Source: Zestomonas insulae | GTDB lineage: Bacteria; Pseudomonadota; Gammaproteobacteria; Pseudomonadales; Pseudomonadaceae | NCBI RefSeq assembly: GCF_016901015.1 | Contig: NZ_JAFEUP010000001.1 | Span: 1 to 64,000 of the forward strand | Reading direction: 5' to 3' | Length of the DNA: 64,000 nucleotides | Part shown: in pieces, positions 18,670 through 27,798 of the stretch | Layout of the letters: each line of letters opens with the position of its first letter | How positions within the stretch are numbered: the stretch's first letter is position 1 | Program-made: the position numbers and the translations under genes | The notes under the pieces: generated by a model | Databases searched by the model: none | Told to the model about the DNA's origin: nothing | What the model saw: the letters and a program-made list of their open reading frames with translations, nothing else

Positions 18670-20024
18670 TGCACGGCCTCCACGGGAATCAGCTGGGATT
18701 CGGCCGCGGCGGCCTTGAGCATGGTCTGCTGCCAGTACTGGTGCTGCAGGACGAACAGGCCTTCATCCTCGGTGCGCACACCGGAGAGCAACGGGTGCAG
18801 CTCGATTTCCTGCGCCGCCGCGTCGGCGCCCTCGACCCAATGGGCCGCGCCGCGGGACATGTCGTTCCAGCCGCGATTGCCCTGGTAGCCCATCTGGCAG
18901 GAGCGGAACTCTTCCAGGTCGTCCGGAGTGGCCATGCCACTGACGTTGAAGAAGTCCTCGTACTGGCGGATGCGCTTGGCGCGCGCCTCGGCGCTCTCGC
19001 CACGCGGGGCGATGCAGTAGATGGTGATCTCGGTCTTGTCGACGGAGATCGGGCGGGCGATGCGGATCTGCGAGCTGAACTGGTCCATCAGATAGACGTT
19101 CGGGTACAGGCACAGGTTGCGCGAGTTCTCGATCATCCAATCGGCGCGCGCCTGGCCGAAGTCGCGGGCGAGCTCGTCGCGGCGCTCGTAGGCCGGGCGA
19201 TCCTCGGGGTTGGCCCAGCGGGTCCAGAGCAGCAGGTGGCCATGGTCGAAGGAATAGAAGCCGCCGCCGTTCTTGGCCCAGCTGCCGGCGCTCATGGTCT
19301 TGATCTCTTCGCCGGACTCGCGCTGCTTGCGCTGGTTCTGGGTCGCGGCGTAGTTCCAGTGCACCGAACTGACGTGGTAACCGTCGGCGCCGTTCTCGGC
19401 GGTCAGCTTCCAGTTGCCCTCGTAGATGTACGAAGACGAGCCGCGCAGCACTTCCAGGCCGTCCGGAGACTGGTCGACGATCATGTCGATGATCTTCGCC
19501 GACTCGCCGAGGTGTTCGATCAGCGGTTTGACGTCGGCATTCAGGCTGCCGAACAGGAAGCCGCGGTAGGACTCGAAGCGCGCCACCTTGGTCAGGTCAT
19601 GCGAGCCTTCGCAGTTGAAGCTCGACGGGTAGCCGGCCTCGGCCGGGTCCTTGACCTTGAGCAGCTTGCCGCTGTTGTTGAAGGTCCAGCCGTGGAACGG
19701 GCAGGTGTAGGACGAGCGGTTGCCGGTCTTGTGCCGGCACAGCATCGCGCCGCGGTGGCTGCAGGCGTTGAGGAAGGCATTCAGCTCGCCGTCCTTGTTG
19801 CGCGCGATGAAGATCGGCTGGCGTCCCATGACGGTGGTGAGGAAGTCGTTCTTGTTGGGAATCTGGCTCTCGTGGGCGAGATAGATCCAGTTGCCCTCGA
19901 AGATGTGCTTCATCTCCAGTTCGAACAGGCGCGGGTCGGTGAACATCTCCCGCTTGCAGCGGTAGACGCCGTTCTCCTTATCTTCCTCAAGCAGGGAATG
20001 CAGGAAATCAGATCCCAGGGACAT
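18666..20024 (-). CDS. benA: Benzoate 1,2-dioxygenase, large (alpha) subunit
   Basis: This 452-residue catalytic subunit adds O2 to benzoate to form the cis-diol. Rieske ligands are Cys88/His90 (CSHRG) and Cys108/His111 (CPFHGW). The mononuclear iron site is in [14 protein letters not shown], which supplies the bridging Asp and two His. Length and N-terminus ([15 protein letters not shown]) match BenA rather than anthranilate or 2-halobenzoate dioxygenases, although close relatives cannot be excluded. It is the first gene of the ben operon and is preceded by tandem BenR-type sites. Confidence 0.95.
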   Translation of the reverse strand: MSLGSDFLHSLLEEDKENGVYRCKREMFTDPRLFELEMKHIFEGNWIYLAHESQIPNKNDFLTTVMGRQPIFIARNKDGELNAFLNACSHRGAMLCRHKTGNRSSYTCPFHGWTFNNSGKLLKVKDPAEAGYPSSFNCEGSHDLTKVARFESYRGFLFGSLNADVKPLIEHLGESAKIIDMIVDQSPDGLEVLRGSSSYIYEGNWKLTAENGADGYHVSSVHWNYAATQNQRKQRESGEEIKTMSAGSWAKNGGGFYSFDHGHLLLWTRWANPEDRPAYERRDELARDFGQARADWMIENSRNLCLYPNVYLMDQFSSQIRIARPISVDKTEITIYCIAPRGESAEARAKRIRQYEDFFNVSGMATPDDLEEFRSCQMGYQGNRGWNDMSRGAAHWVEGADAAAQEIELHPLLSGVRTEDEGLFVLQHQYWQQTMLKAAAAESQLIPVEAVQ

Positions 20025-20088
20025 GGCCAGGGCCTCCGTTGTTATTGTTCAGGCGAGGCTCAGGTTATGGCTGGGGCGGCGGCGGCAA

Positions 20089-20124
20089 TATCCGCTTTGT
20101 GCAGATCGCTATCCGTTTTGTGCA
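20089..20124 (-). promoter_or_regulatory. Tandem BenR/XylS-type activator sites before benA
   Basis: On the minus strand two direct repeats, TGCACAAAACGGATA (20124-20110) and TGCACAAAGCGGATA (20103-20089), are spaced 21 bases apart. Each fits the XylS/BenR half-site TGCA-N6-GGNTA. A possible -10 (CATAAC) lies about 20 bases downstream of the proximal copy, so that copy would abut the -35 region as in Pm/Pben promoters. The benA start is 65 bases further on. Confidence 0.85.
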
Positions 20125-20153
20125 GCGCGGTGGCAATCGTCAGGGAAGGCCGG

Positions 20154-20221
20154 TAGGCGCGAATTCATTCGCGAACAGCGCCGACAACTATGCCGTCGGA
20201 TCGCGAATGAATTCGCTCCTA
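20154..20221. repeat. Extragenic hairpin repeat, type B (benR-benA gap)
   Basis: Inverted arms, with GCGAATTCATTCGCGA at 20159-20174 and TCGCGAATGAATTCGC at 20201-20216, flank a 26-base loop. This is the same family as 16067-16126. It lies between the BenR sites and the end of benR. Confidence 0.8.
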
Positions 20222-20253
20222 CAGGGGAAGCCGGGGGTGCGGGATGCGCGGAA

Positions 20254-21210
20254 TCAGCCGCGGCGCTTGAGGGTATCGGAGGGCAGTTCGCCGAACTGCT
20301 GGCGATAGCTTTCCGAGAAGCGCCCGAGGTGCAGGAAGCCGTAGTCGAGCGCCAGTTCGGTAACGTTGCGCACGTGGCAACTGGGGTCGGCCAGGCAGGC
20401 GTGCACACGTTCGAGCTTCTTCTGGCGGATGTAGTGCTTGGGCGTGGTGCCGGCATGCCGCTCGAACAGCGCGTACAGCGAACGCAGGCTCATGCGCGCC
20501 TGCTGGGCGAGGTCCTCGCTGCTGATGTCCAGCTTGAGGTTGCCGGCGATGTAGTCGGCGATGCGCTCGAAGCTCGCCGCCTGGGCGCAGAGGTTCTCGC
20601 GGCTGACGTTGGTCTTCAGCAGGGTCAGCAGCTTGCTGCCGACGATCTGCGCGTAGTGGTCCTGCACGCGCGGCAGCGGCTCGCCGCTTTCCGCCTCCTG
20701 GCAGACCATGCCGAGCAGACCGGTGAAGCCGTCCAGCGCGTCGAGCCGGTAACGGTTCTCGAGGAAGCGCACGCCCTGCCCCGGCCGCTGCCAGCGCTGT
20801 TCGTCGCAGATCGATTCGAGCAGCGCGGTGGGCAACTTGAGGATGAACTTCTCGCAGTCATCCGAGTAGGTCAGGTCGACCGGATCGTCCGGGTTGATCA
20901 GCAGCAGCTCGCCCGGGGCGAAATAGTGCTCCTGCTTGTGGCCGCGCCACAGGCAGTGGCCGCGCAGCAATATCTGCAGGTGGAAGATGGTCTCCAGCGC
21001 CGGCGAGGTGACGCGCACCGCGCCGCCGTAGCTGATGCGGCACAGGTCGAGGCTGGCGAACTGGCGATGGCTGAGGCTGGCTTGCGGATGGCCGACGGCG
21101 GGCAGGCGGATGCCATGCGCTCCGACGTGCTGGTTCACGTACTCGGAAACCGCGTACGGATCGGCGCGCTCGAACACGCTACTGCGTTCGCTCAGCAGGC
21201 GACTGTCCAT
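20254..21210 (-). CDS. benR: AraC/XylS-family activator of the ben operon
   Basis: This protein of about 318 residues has an N-terminal sensing domain (AraC-binding-like, to about residue 200) and a C-terminal double helix-turn-helix (LDISSEDLAQQARMSLRSLY and a second HTH containing YGFLHLGRFSESYRQQFGE). It closely follows the BenR/XylS pattern; BenR responds to benzoate and activates benA. ATG at 21210 is chosen over a TTG two codons upstream. It stands upstream of benA in the same direction, with XylS-type sites in between. Confidence 0.9.
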   Translation of the reverse strand: MDSRLLSERSSVFERADPYAVSEYVNQHVGAHGIRLPAVGHPQASLSHRQFASLDLCRISYGGAVRVTSPALETIFHLQILLRGHCLWRGHKQEHYFAPGELLLINPDDPVDLTYSDDCEKFILKLPTALLESICDEQRWQRPGQGVRFLENRYRLDALDGFTGLLGMVCQEAESGEPLPRVQDHYAQIVGSKLLTLLKTNVSRENLCAQAASFERIADYIAGNLKLDISSEDLAQQARMSLRSLYALFERHAGTTPKHYIRQKKLERVHACLADPSCHVRNVTELALDYGFLHLGRFSESYRQQFGELPSDTLKRRG

Positions 21211-21249
21211 CGGCAAGGCACTCTTGTAGTTATCGTTGGCCGTCGATCG

Positions 21250-21265
21250 GCATGCCTAGGCATGC
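21250..21265. promoter_or_regulatory. Perfect 16-base palindrome upstream of benR
   Basis: GCATGCCTAGGCATGC is a perfect palindrome 40 bases upstream of the benR start. It could be an operator for an unknown regulator; no transcription factor can be assigned. It might also be a chance repeat. Confidence 0.3.
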
Positions 21266-21453
21266 ATCGCGGCTGATCACGCTTTGATCTTATGTGACTC
21301 AGAGCCCGGCGGATCGGCAACGTGATAAACGGTTGCTCCGCGCCGGTAGCGGGCAGGCGACCCGGTTCGCTCGCACACTACGGAGCGCGGCGCCGGGAAA
21401 GCAATTCGACCTTCGATTCAGCGGGCGATCAGCGAACACTTTGCCCGCTGCGC

Positions 21454-22296
21454 TCAGGTGAACAGGCGGGTACTCAACTCCCGGCTGGCGTCCAGCAGCA
21501 CCGGCAGGAAGCGGGTTTCCAGCTCCTGGCGGCTGACCCGGCCGGCATGGGTGCCGACGTTCAGCGCGGCGAGCACCTGACCGGCGGAATCGCGCACCGG
21601 CACCGCCAGCGAGCGCAGACCGACTTCCAGCTCCTGGTCGATGATCACCCAGCCCTGGCGACGGATCTCCTCGATGCTCGCGCGCAGCGCGTCCGCGGTA
21701 TGCACGGTGCGACTGGTCTTGATCTGCAGGTCGGCGTGTTCGAGGTAGTCCTCCAGCGCCGCGTCATCCAGGGCGGCGAGCAGGATGCGACCCATCGAGG
21801 TGCAGTAGGCCGGCAGACGACCGCCGACGCTGAGGTCGACGGAGATCAGCCGCTGCGGCGTCGCCGAACGGGCGATGTAGAGAATCTCGTCGCCTTCCAG
21901 GGTGGCCATCGAGCAGGCCTCGTGCAGCTGCTCGCTGATCCGATCGAGGATCGGCTGGGCGGTCACCGCCAGCGGCGTCGACGACAGGTAGGCGTGGCCG
22001 AGGGTCAGCACCTTGGGCAGCAGCGAGTAGGTGCGTCCATCGGTGGTCACGTAACCGAGCTTCATCAGCGTGTGCAGGCAGCGGCGCACGGCGGCACGGG
22101 GAATTTCCGTGCGGTGGCTGATCTGCGCGATGGTCAGGTGGCGTTTGCGCTCCTGAAACGCATGGATCACCGCCAGGCCGCGCGCCAGCGAGGTCATGAA
22201 GTTCGGATCGCCGGTCAACGCCTCGATTCGCTTGGCCGGCGAGGCGATGATCGGCGGCGCCAGGGGCACCGGGCTGGGGCGCTGTTCGTCGTTCAT
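21454..22296 (-). CDS. pcaR: IclR-family regulator of pca genes
   Basis: This 280-residue IclR-type regulator has an N-terminal winged helix (SLARGLAVIHAFQERKRHLT to GYVTTDGRTYSLLP, about residues 35-100) and an effector domain with the IclR hallmark YCTSMGRILLAAL. Sequence and length fit PcaR, which activates pca genes with 3-oxoadipate. The ATG at 22296 is used because the upstream part of the frame overlaps the operator region and has no family similarity. A PcaR-type site 30-60 bases upstream suggests autoregulation. Confidence 0.92.
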   Translation of the reverse strand: MNDEQRPSPVPLAPPIIASPAKRIEALTGDPNFMTSLARGLAVIHAFQERKRHLTIAQISHRTEIPRAAVRRCLHTLMKLGYVTTDGRTYSLLPKVLTLGHAYLSSTPLAVTAQPILDRISEQLHEACSMATLEGDEILYIARSATPQRLISVDLSVGGRLPAYCTSMGRILLAALDDAALEDYLEHADLQIKTSRTVHTADALRASIEEIRRQGWVIIDQELEVGLRSLAVPVRDSAGQVLAALNVGTHAGRVSRQELETRFLPVLLDASRELSTRLFT

Positions 22297-22325
22297 GGGG
22301 GCGTGATCCTGCGACGGAGATCGAC

Positions 22326-22356
22326 CGATTATCGAACGGCAGTTCGATAATCGCAA
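22326..22356 (-). promoter_or_regulatory. PcaR-type operator before pcaR
   Basis: GTTCGATAATCGCAA (22342-22356, plus strand) and its inverted partner CGATTATCGAAC (22326-22337) form an interrupted palindrome with a 4-base centre. The core GTTCGATAATCG is identical to that in the pcaI operator at 8049-8063. It is probably the autoregulatory site of pcaR. Confidence 0.75.
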
Positions 22357-22565
22357 TTGACCGAAACGCCGCCCGCCTCTACCTTGGCGTCGCCTTCGGC
22401 GCCCACGAAAGTCACTGGTCAGGTACAACAGGGGCGCCCGCCTTCCGGAGCTATCCGCGCCTGGACGGTTCGGCGCGGCGCGGCTCACAAGGCGACGCCG
22501 GCACTTCCCCTCGTTGCCAGCCTCCCCGCGGTGCCACACGCATCGCCGGGGCCTGGTCCTCCGCC

Positions 22566-23669
22566 CTAAACGGGGTCTGCCTGCTCCATCCGCGTCGCCG
22601 ACAACTGCCGCAAACGACTGAGCGTGCGGGCGAAGTCGACGTGCGAGCCACCCTGGCACAGCGTGTCGAGGTCGGCGGCACAGCTCAGCCAGAGCTGGAT
22701 GCGACTGTCATAGGCAATGTCGACGAAGTTGAGAAAGCGCTGCTGCACGTCGATGCCCTCGCCCCGCAGACAGGGCACGTCGCTGATCGCGATGCGCCGG
22801 TAACGCTGGCATAGCCAGAGGAAGTCGACGCTGGAATGCGGGCGCCGGCACAGCTCGTCGAAGTCCAGCCAGATGCGGTTGTCCTGCAACGCCCGCACGG
22901 CCAGCGGATGGTGGTTGACCGTCAGCTTCAGCTCGCGCTCGACCGCGGTATCCAGGCCGAGCCGCTGTTCCAGCCAGCGCGACGCCACGTCGGCCAGCGG
23001 CCAGACGTAACCGCCCCAGTTTTCCAGTGCGCTGCTGTGCTGCCGGTAGTCCTCGCCGGCGTCCAGTTCGACGATCTGGAAGCGTTTCTCGATGGTCTCG
23101 ATGGCCGGCTTGAAGCGCTCGCGGTAGAGCGAATTGGGGCACAAGCCGGCCGGCGGGTAGTTGGACGTGCAGACCAGCCCGACGCCCTCCTCGACCAGCA
23201 CCTTGAGCAGCCGGCCGAGCAGCATGGCATCGCCGATGTCGTGCACGTGGAACTCGTCGAAGCACAGCAGGCGCGCTTCGCCAGCCACTTCGCGGGCGAC
23301 CAGCGCCAGCGGATCGGCCTGCCCGCTGTGCGCATGCATGCGCACCTGCAGCTCCTGGAGGAAGGCGTGGAAATGCACGCGGCGCTTGGCCTGCACCGGC
23401 GCGGCGGCGAAGAACGCGTCCATCACGAAGCTCTTGCCGCGCCCGACTCCGCCCCACAGGTAGACACCCGCCACGGGGCGGCGCAGCCAGCCGTGGCGCC
23501 CTGCCAGCCAGGCTTCGAGCCAGCTGGCCAGGGCGTCGATGGCGGCCTGCTGGGCGGCGTCGGCGCGGTAGCCACGCTCGTCAAGGGTGGCGGCGAAATG
23601 CCGACGCACGCGCTGCTCGACCGGTTCGGCCAGCGCGTCCTGTTCAGGTTCAAACGACTGGGAAGTCAA
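22566..23669 (-). CDS. ZapE/AFG1-like ATPase, divergent
   Basis: This 367-residue P-loop ATPase of the AFG1/ZapE family has Walker A GGVGRGKSF near residue 73, Walker B LLCFDEFHVHD, and the family box TSNYPP. ZapE in enterobacteria acts on the Z-ring; mitochondrial AFG1 assists quality control. The N-terminus differs from the usual ZapE opening (MTPLERYQ), so this is probably a second paralogue. The start is a TTG at 23669 with AGAGG eight bases upstream; no ATG lies near. It stands alone between pcaR and the MHYT gene. Confidence 0.85.
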   Translation of the reverse strand: MTSQSFEPEQDALAEPVEQRVRRHFAATLDERGYRADAAQQAAIDALASWLEAWLAGRHGWLRRPVAGVYLWGGVGRGKSFVMDAFFAAAPVQAKRRVHFHAFLQELQVRMHAHSGQADPLALVAREVAGEARLLCFDEFHVHDIGDAMLLGRLLKVLVEEGVGLVCTSNYPPAGLCPNSLYRERFKPAIETIEKRFQIVELDAGEDYRQHSSALENWGGYVWPLADVASRWLEQRLGLDTAVERELKLTVNHHPLAVRALQDNRIWLDFDELCRRPHSSVDFLWLCQRYRRIAISDVPCLRGEGIDVQQRFLNFVDIAYDSRIQLWLSCAADLDTLCQGGSHVDFARTLSRLRQLSATRMEQADPV

Positions 23670-23863
23670 AACAACAGCCTCTCTGCACCGGCCTGCGCAT
23701 CCCGAAGCGGCGCATGCTCCTGCCTTCGACTACGCGCTGCGGCAGTGGTTGCCGGCAGCGTAGCCGTGGCAAGGCGTCAGGTTAGCCGAGGGCAGGACGC
23801 GCTGTCCGCGCGCCGCTGCGCTGTCCGCCCGCTAATCGAACGGATTCGTCGCGGGCAGCGCGA

Positions 23864-25936
23864 TCAAGCTGGCTGGGGGGTGACGAAACTGTCGGTCAGT
23901 TGCTGGGCCGGCATCGGGCGACCGAGCAGGTAGCCCTGCAGCGAGTCGCAGCCCAGTTCGGTGAGGAAGCTCCGCTGTGGCGTGGTTTCCACGCCCTCGG
24001 CGATGACCTTGAGGTTGAGCGTGCGGCCCAGGGCGATGATTGCCGCGACGATCGCCGCGTCGTCGCTGCCGGCCTCCAGTTCGCGGATGAAGCCACGATC
24101 GATCTTCAGTTCGGTGGCCGGCAGACGCTTGAGGTAGAGCAGGCTCGAGTAGCCGGTGCCGAAGTCGTCGATGGAGATGCTCACGCCCATTTCCGCCAGG
24201 CGGTCGAGGATCGCCAGGCTCGTGTCGGCGTCGCGCATGGCGGTCGACTCGGTGACTTCCAGGGTCAGGTTGCGCGGCTCCAGCGCATGGCGCTGCAGCG
24301 CGCTGCGCACCGTCTCCACCAGCCCGGAGTGGGCGAACTGGCTGGCGGACAGGTTCACCGCGACACTCCAGTCCTCACGGCCGAGCACCCGCCAGCGGCG
24401 CATCTGCGCGCAGGCTTCGTTGATCACCCATTGGCCGATCGGCACGATCAGCCCGGTCTTCTCCGCCAGCGGCAGGAACTGGTCCGGCGCCAGCAGGCCG
24501 CGCTGCGGGTGCTGCCAGCGCAGCAGCGCCTCGGCGCCGGTCGTCTGGCCGTTCGGGGCAAGCACCTTGGGCTGGTAATAGAGCACCAGCTCGTTGCGCT
24601 CCAGCGCATGGCGCAGGTCCTGCAGCAGTTGCAGCTGTTCGTGGGCGTTGGCGTTCATCGAGCTTTCGAAGAAACAGTAGCCGTCGCGGCCCTGATCCTT
24701 GGCGTGGTACATGGCCGCGTCGGCGTTGACCAGCAGCTCATGTTGGCTATTGCCATTGCCCGGGTACACGGCGATGCCGATGCTCGCCGAGACGAAGCAC
24801 TCGTGGCGCTCGATGGAGTACGGCTGGCGCACGGTCTCGATCAGCTTCTCGGCGATCTTCGCCGCATCGGTCGGGTCGCCGATCTCCACCAGTAGGACGA
24901 ACTCGTCGCCGCCCAGGCGCGCCACGGTGTCCTGGCCACGCATGGTCTCGCGGATGCGCTGCGCCACTTCGACCAGCAACTGGTCGCCGCGGTGATGGCC
25001 GTAGGCGTCGTTGACCGCCTTGAAACCATCCAGATCGAGGAACAACGCGGCGAAACTGCTGTGGTCGCGGCTGGCCTTCTGGATCGCCTGCTCCAGACGG
25101 TCGCTGAGCAGCATGCGATTGGGCAGCTTGGTCAGGTTGTCGTACAGGGCCAACTGCATCAGCTCGCTGTTGGCCTGCGCCAGCGAAGTGGCCAGCGAGG
25201 CGGTGCGCTGCTCCAGACGCGAGTCGAGCACCGAGATGATCAGCGCGATGGCCATCACCGCGAGGGTCACCACGATCACCAGGATCGCCAGCCAGTTGGT
25301 ATCGATGCCGGTATTGGCCGCACCGCAGAAACTGCCCTCGGGGAACTGTGCGGCGGCCATGCCGGTGTAGTGCATGCCGACGATCGCGCAGCCCATCACC
25401 ACTGCCGCGCCAGCGCGGCTCACCACCACCCAGGCCGAATGCTGGCGCAGGCGGAAGGCGATCCACAGCGCCGCGCCCGAGGCAACGATGGCCACCAGCA
25501 CCGAGAGCACGAACCACACCGGGTCGTAGACGATGCCCGGCATCATGCGTAGCGCGGCCATGCCGGTGTAGTGCATCGACGCGATGGCCACACCCATGAG
25601 CAGCGCGCCGAGCGCCAGGCGCGTCCACGGCAGCTCCTGCTGGCACACCAGCCACAGCGCGAAGGCCGAGGTGGCAACGGCAATCAGCAGCGAGGCCGCC
25701 GTCAGCGTGAGGTCATAACCGAGGTCAATCGGCAGGCTGAACGCCAGCATGCCGACGAAGTGCATCGACCAGATGCCCATGCCCATGGCGAAGGCACCAC
25801 CGGCCAGCCACAGCGAGACCGAACGACCGCTGGCGGTGGAAACCCGGCCAGCCATGTCGAGGGCGGTGTAGGAAGCGAGGATGGCGACGATCAGCGAGAA
25901 GACGACCAGGACTTCGTTGTAACTACTGGCAAGCAT
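23864..25936 (-). CDS. MHYT-GGDEF-EAL membrane protein (c-di-GMP turnover)
   Basis: This 690-residue protein has three parts. Residues 1-250 hold seven hydrophobic helices with MHYT-type motifs (MHFVGM, then MHYTGMAALR and MHYTGMAAAQ), a sensor proposed to bind copper and sense gases. Residues about 265-425 are a GGDEF domain with intact RLGGDEFV. The rest is an EAL domain with intact AEALLRW and DDFGTGYSS. Both the cyclase and phosphodiesterase motifs are complete, so it may be bifunctional. The ATG at 25936 has GGAG six bases upstream. It is monocistronic. A role in switching motility is plausible but inferred only from function class and position. Confidence 0.92.
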   Translation of the reverse strand: MLASSYNEVLVVFSLIVAILASYTALDMAGRVSTASGRSVSLWLAGGAFAMGMGIWSMHFVGMLAFSLPIDLGYDLTLTAASLLIAVATSAFALWLVCQQELPWTRLALGALLMGVAIASMHYTGMAALRMMPGIVYDPVWFVLSVLVAIVASGAALWIAFRLRQHSAWVVVSRAGAAVVMGCAIVGMHYTGMAAAQFPEGSFCGAANTGIDTNWLAILVIVVTLAVMAIALIISVLDSRLEQRTASLATSLAQANSELMQLALYDNLTKLPNRMLLSDRLEQAIQKASRDHSSFAALFLDLDGFKAVNDAYGHHRGDQLLVEVAQRIRETMRGQDTVARLGGDEFVLLVEIGDPTDAAKIAEKLIETVRQPYSIERHECFVSASIGIAVYPGNGNSQHELLVNADAAMYHAKDQGRDGYCFFESSMNANAHEQLQLLQDLRHALERNELVLYYQPKVLAPNGQTTGAEALLRWQHPQRGLLAPDQFLPLAEKTGLIVPIGQWVINEACAQMRRWRVLGREDWSVAVNLSASQFAHSGLVETVRSALQRHALEPRNLTLEVTESTAMRDADTSLAILDRLAEMGVSISIDDFGTGYSSLLYLKRLPATELKIDRGFIRELEAGSDDAAIVAAIIALGRTLNLKVIAEGVETTPQRSFLTELGCDSLQGYLLGRPMPAQQLTDSFVTPQPA

Positions 25937-26169
25937 GAATACTCCGCATTGCAGCGCGAGGCTCTGCAATGGACATCAGGGATGCTGCCATTCTGATATC
26001 ACAAGCCGCGCTTTGCCAACGGAATTGTTGACTCCCAAGACGAACGGCGCGCCCGATGTGACTGCCAATGACCAGTCAGTCGCGTTATGCGCCTGCAGCC
26101 AATGCCGACAAGTGCTTGAGGCGAACGGGATAAACTGCAAGCGCCTTTCTTTTCGCGAGCGATTTACCG

Positions 26170-26370
26170 ATGAAACCGCCCTCGCCGTCCCGCGCCGACT
26201 TCCACCGTGAACATCAGGCACGTGCCACTGCCGAAGCCGAAAGGCTGCTCGCCGAGCGCGAACGCCTACAGGGTCGTTGGTTGAGCTGGGTGGCCGCCGA
26301 GCTGTATGCGATGAGCCCGCCGGCCTTCGCCAACATGGTGCGTCGCGAGCTGGAGCGGTTGGCCGGGTAG
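26170..26370 (+). CDS. Small Arg/Glu/Ala-rich protein, unknown
   Basis: This 66-residue frame on the plus strand is preceded by GAGCGA seven bases from the ATG. The predicted protein is highly charged and helical (RADFHREHQARATAEAERLL), without signal peptide or membrane segment. It converges on lpd 27 bases away. I do not recognise a family; the protein-like composition and lack of an overlapping gene support it, but it could be non-coding. Confidence 0.5.
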   Translation: MKPPSPSRADFHREHQARATAEAERLLAERERLQGRWLSWVAAELYAMSPPAFANMVRRELERLAG

Positions 26371-26397
26371 CCACCAGAGCCACCCGACGCTCAGGAG

Positions 26398-27798
26398 TTA
26401 CATCTGCATCGCTTCGCCGTGCACGTCCATCGCCGCCTGGCGCAGCGCCTCGGATCGCGTCGGGTGCGGGTGGCAGGTCAGCGCGATGTCTTCGGCGGAC
26501 GCCGAGAACTCCATGGCCACACAGTACTCGCCGATCATCTCGCTGACGCTCGGGCCGATCAGGTGCACGCCCAATACCTCGTCGGTGCGCTCGTCGGCGA
26601 TGACCTTGGCGAAACCTTCGGTCTCGTGGTTGATCTTCGCCCGGCTGTTGGCGGTGAACGGGAACTTGCCGACCTTGTAGGCACGGCCCTCCTCCTTGAG
26701 TTGCTCTTCGCTCTTGCCGACGCTGGCGACTTCCGGCTTGGTGTAGATCACGCTGGGGATCAGGTCGTAGTTGACCTCGCCAGCCTTGCCGGCGATCTGC
26801 TCGATGCAGGCGATCGCCTCGTCTTCCGCCTTGTGCGCCAGCATCGCCCCGGAGGTGACATCGCCAATCACCCACACGCCGGGAACACCGGTGCGGTGTT
26901 TCTGGTTCGCGAGCATGCCGCGCTTGTCGGTCGCCAGACCGAGGCTCTCCAGCCCCAGGCCCTGGGTGTAGGGGCGGCGGCCGATGGCGACCAGCACGTA
27001 GTCGCAGGCCAGGGATTCCGCCGCGCCACCGCTGACCGGCTCGATGTCCAGGGTCACTCCGCTGGCCGAGGCCTTGGCGCCGGTGACCTTGGCGCTCAGC
27101 TTGAAGGTCATGCCCTGCTTGCTCAGCGAGCGCTGCAGGGCCTTGCCGGTTTCGCCATCGAGGCCGGGACAGATGCGGTCGAGGAATTCCACCACGGTGA
27201 CCTGCGCGCCGAGGCGCCGCCACACCGAGCCCAGCTCGAGGCCGATCACTCCGGCGCCGATCACCACCAGGTGCTTGGGCACTTCGCCGAGCGCCAGCGC
27301 GCCGGTGGAATCGAGAATGCGCTGGTTGTCGATGGTCACCCCGGGCAGCGGGGTCGGTTCCGAGCCGGTGGCGATGACGATGTCCTTGGCCTGCAGCACC
27401 CGATCGCTGCCATCCGCGGCCTTGACCACCACCTTGCCCGGCCCGTCGATGCGGCCCCAGCCCTTGATCCACTCGGCCTTGTGCTTGCGAAACAGGAACT
27501 CGATGCCCTTGGTCAGACCGCTCACGCTGTCGGCCTTCTGTTTCATCATCTGCGCCAGGTTGAGCGTTGGCTTGACCTCGATGCCGAGGGTGGCGAACTC
27601 GCTGCCGCTGGCCGCCTCGTACAGCTCCGACGCATGCAGCAGCGCCTTGGACGGCATGCAGCCGACGTTCAGGCAGGTGCCACCGAGGGTTTCGCGGCCT
27701 TCCACGCAGGCCACCTTGAGCCCCAGCTGGCCGGCCTTGATGGCCGCGTTGTAGCCGCCCGGGCCACCGCCGATCACCACCACATCGTAATTACTCAT
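26398..27798 (-). CDS. lpd: Dihydrolipoyl dehydrogenase (LPD3-like)
   Basis: This 466-residue flavoprotein reoxidises dihydrolipoamide of 2-oxoacid dehydrogenase or glycine-cleavage complexes. It has the FAD site VVVIGGGPGGYNAAIKA, the redox disulfide Cys42/Cys47 (GGTCLNVGCMPSK), the NAD site VIGAGVIGLELGSVW and the C-terminal His-Glu region HPHPTRSEA. Length and sequence resemble the third lipoamide dehydrogenase (LPD3) of P. putida. It is monocistronic; no E1/E2 genes are nearby. An inverted repeat overlaps its ribosome site. Confidence 0.93.
   Translation of the reverse strand: MSNYDVVVIGGGPGGYNAAIKAGQLGLKVACVEGRETLGGTCLNVGCMPSKALLHASELYEAASGSEFATLGIEVKPTLNLAQMMKQKADSVSGLTKGIEFLFRKHKAEWIKGWGRIDGPGKVVVKAADGSDRVLQAKDIVIATGSEPTPLPGVTIDNQRILDSTGALALGEVPKHLVVIGAGVIGLELGSVWRRLGAQVTVVEFLDRICPGLDGETGKALQRSLSKQGMTFKLSAKVTGAKASASGVTLDIEPVSGGAAESLACDYVLVAIGRRPYTQGLGLESLGLATDKRGMLANQKHRTGVPGVWVIGDVTSGAMLAHKAEDEAIACIEQIAGKAGEVNYDLIPSVIYTKPEVASVGKSEEQLKEEGRAYKVGKFPFTANSRAKINHETEGFAKVIADERTDEVLGVHLIGPSVSEMIGEYCVAMEFSASAEDIALTCHPHPTRSEALRQAAMDVHGEAMQM

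Noticed and set aside
21419..21450. Hairpin AGCGGGC/GCCCGCT after pcaR as terminator
   Set aside because: Seven-base stem with a 16-base loop and no T run; too weak to call.
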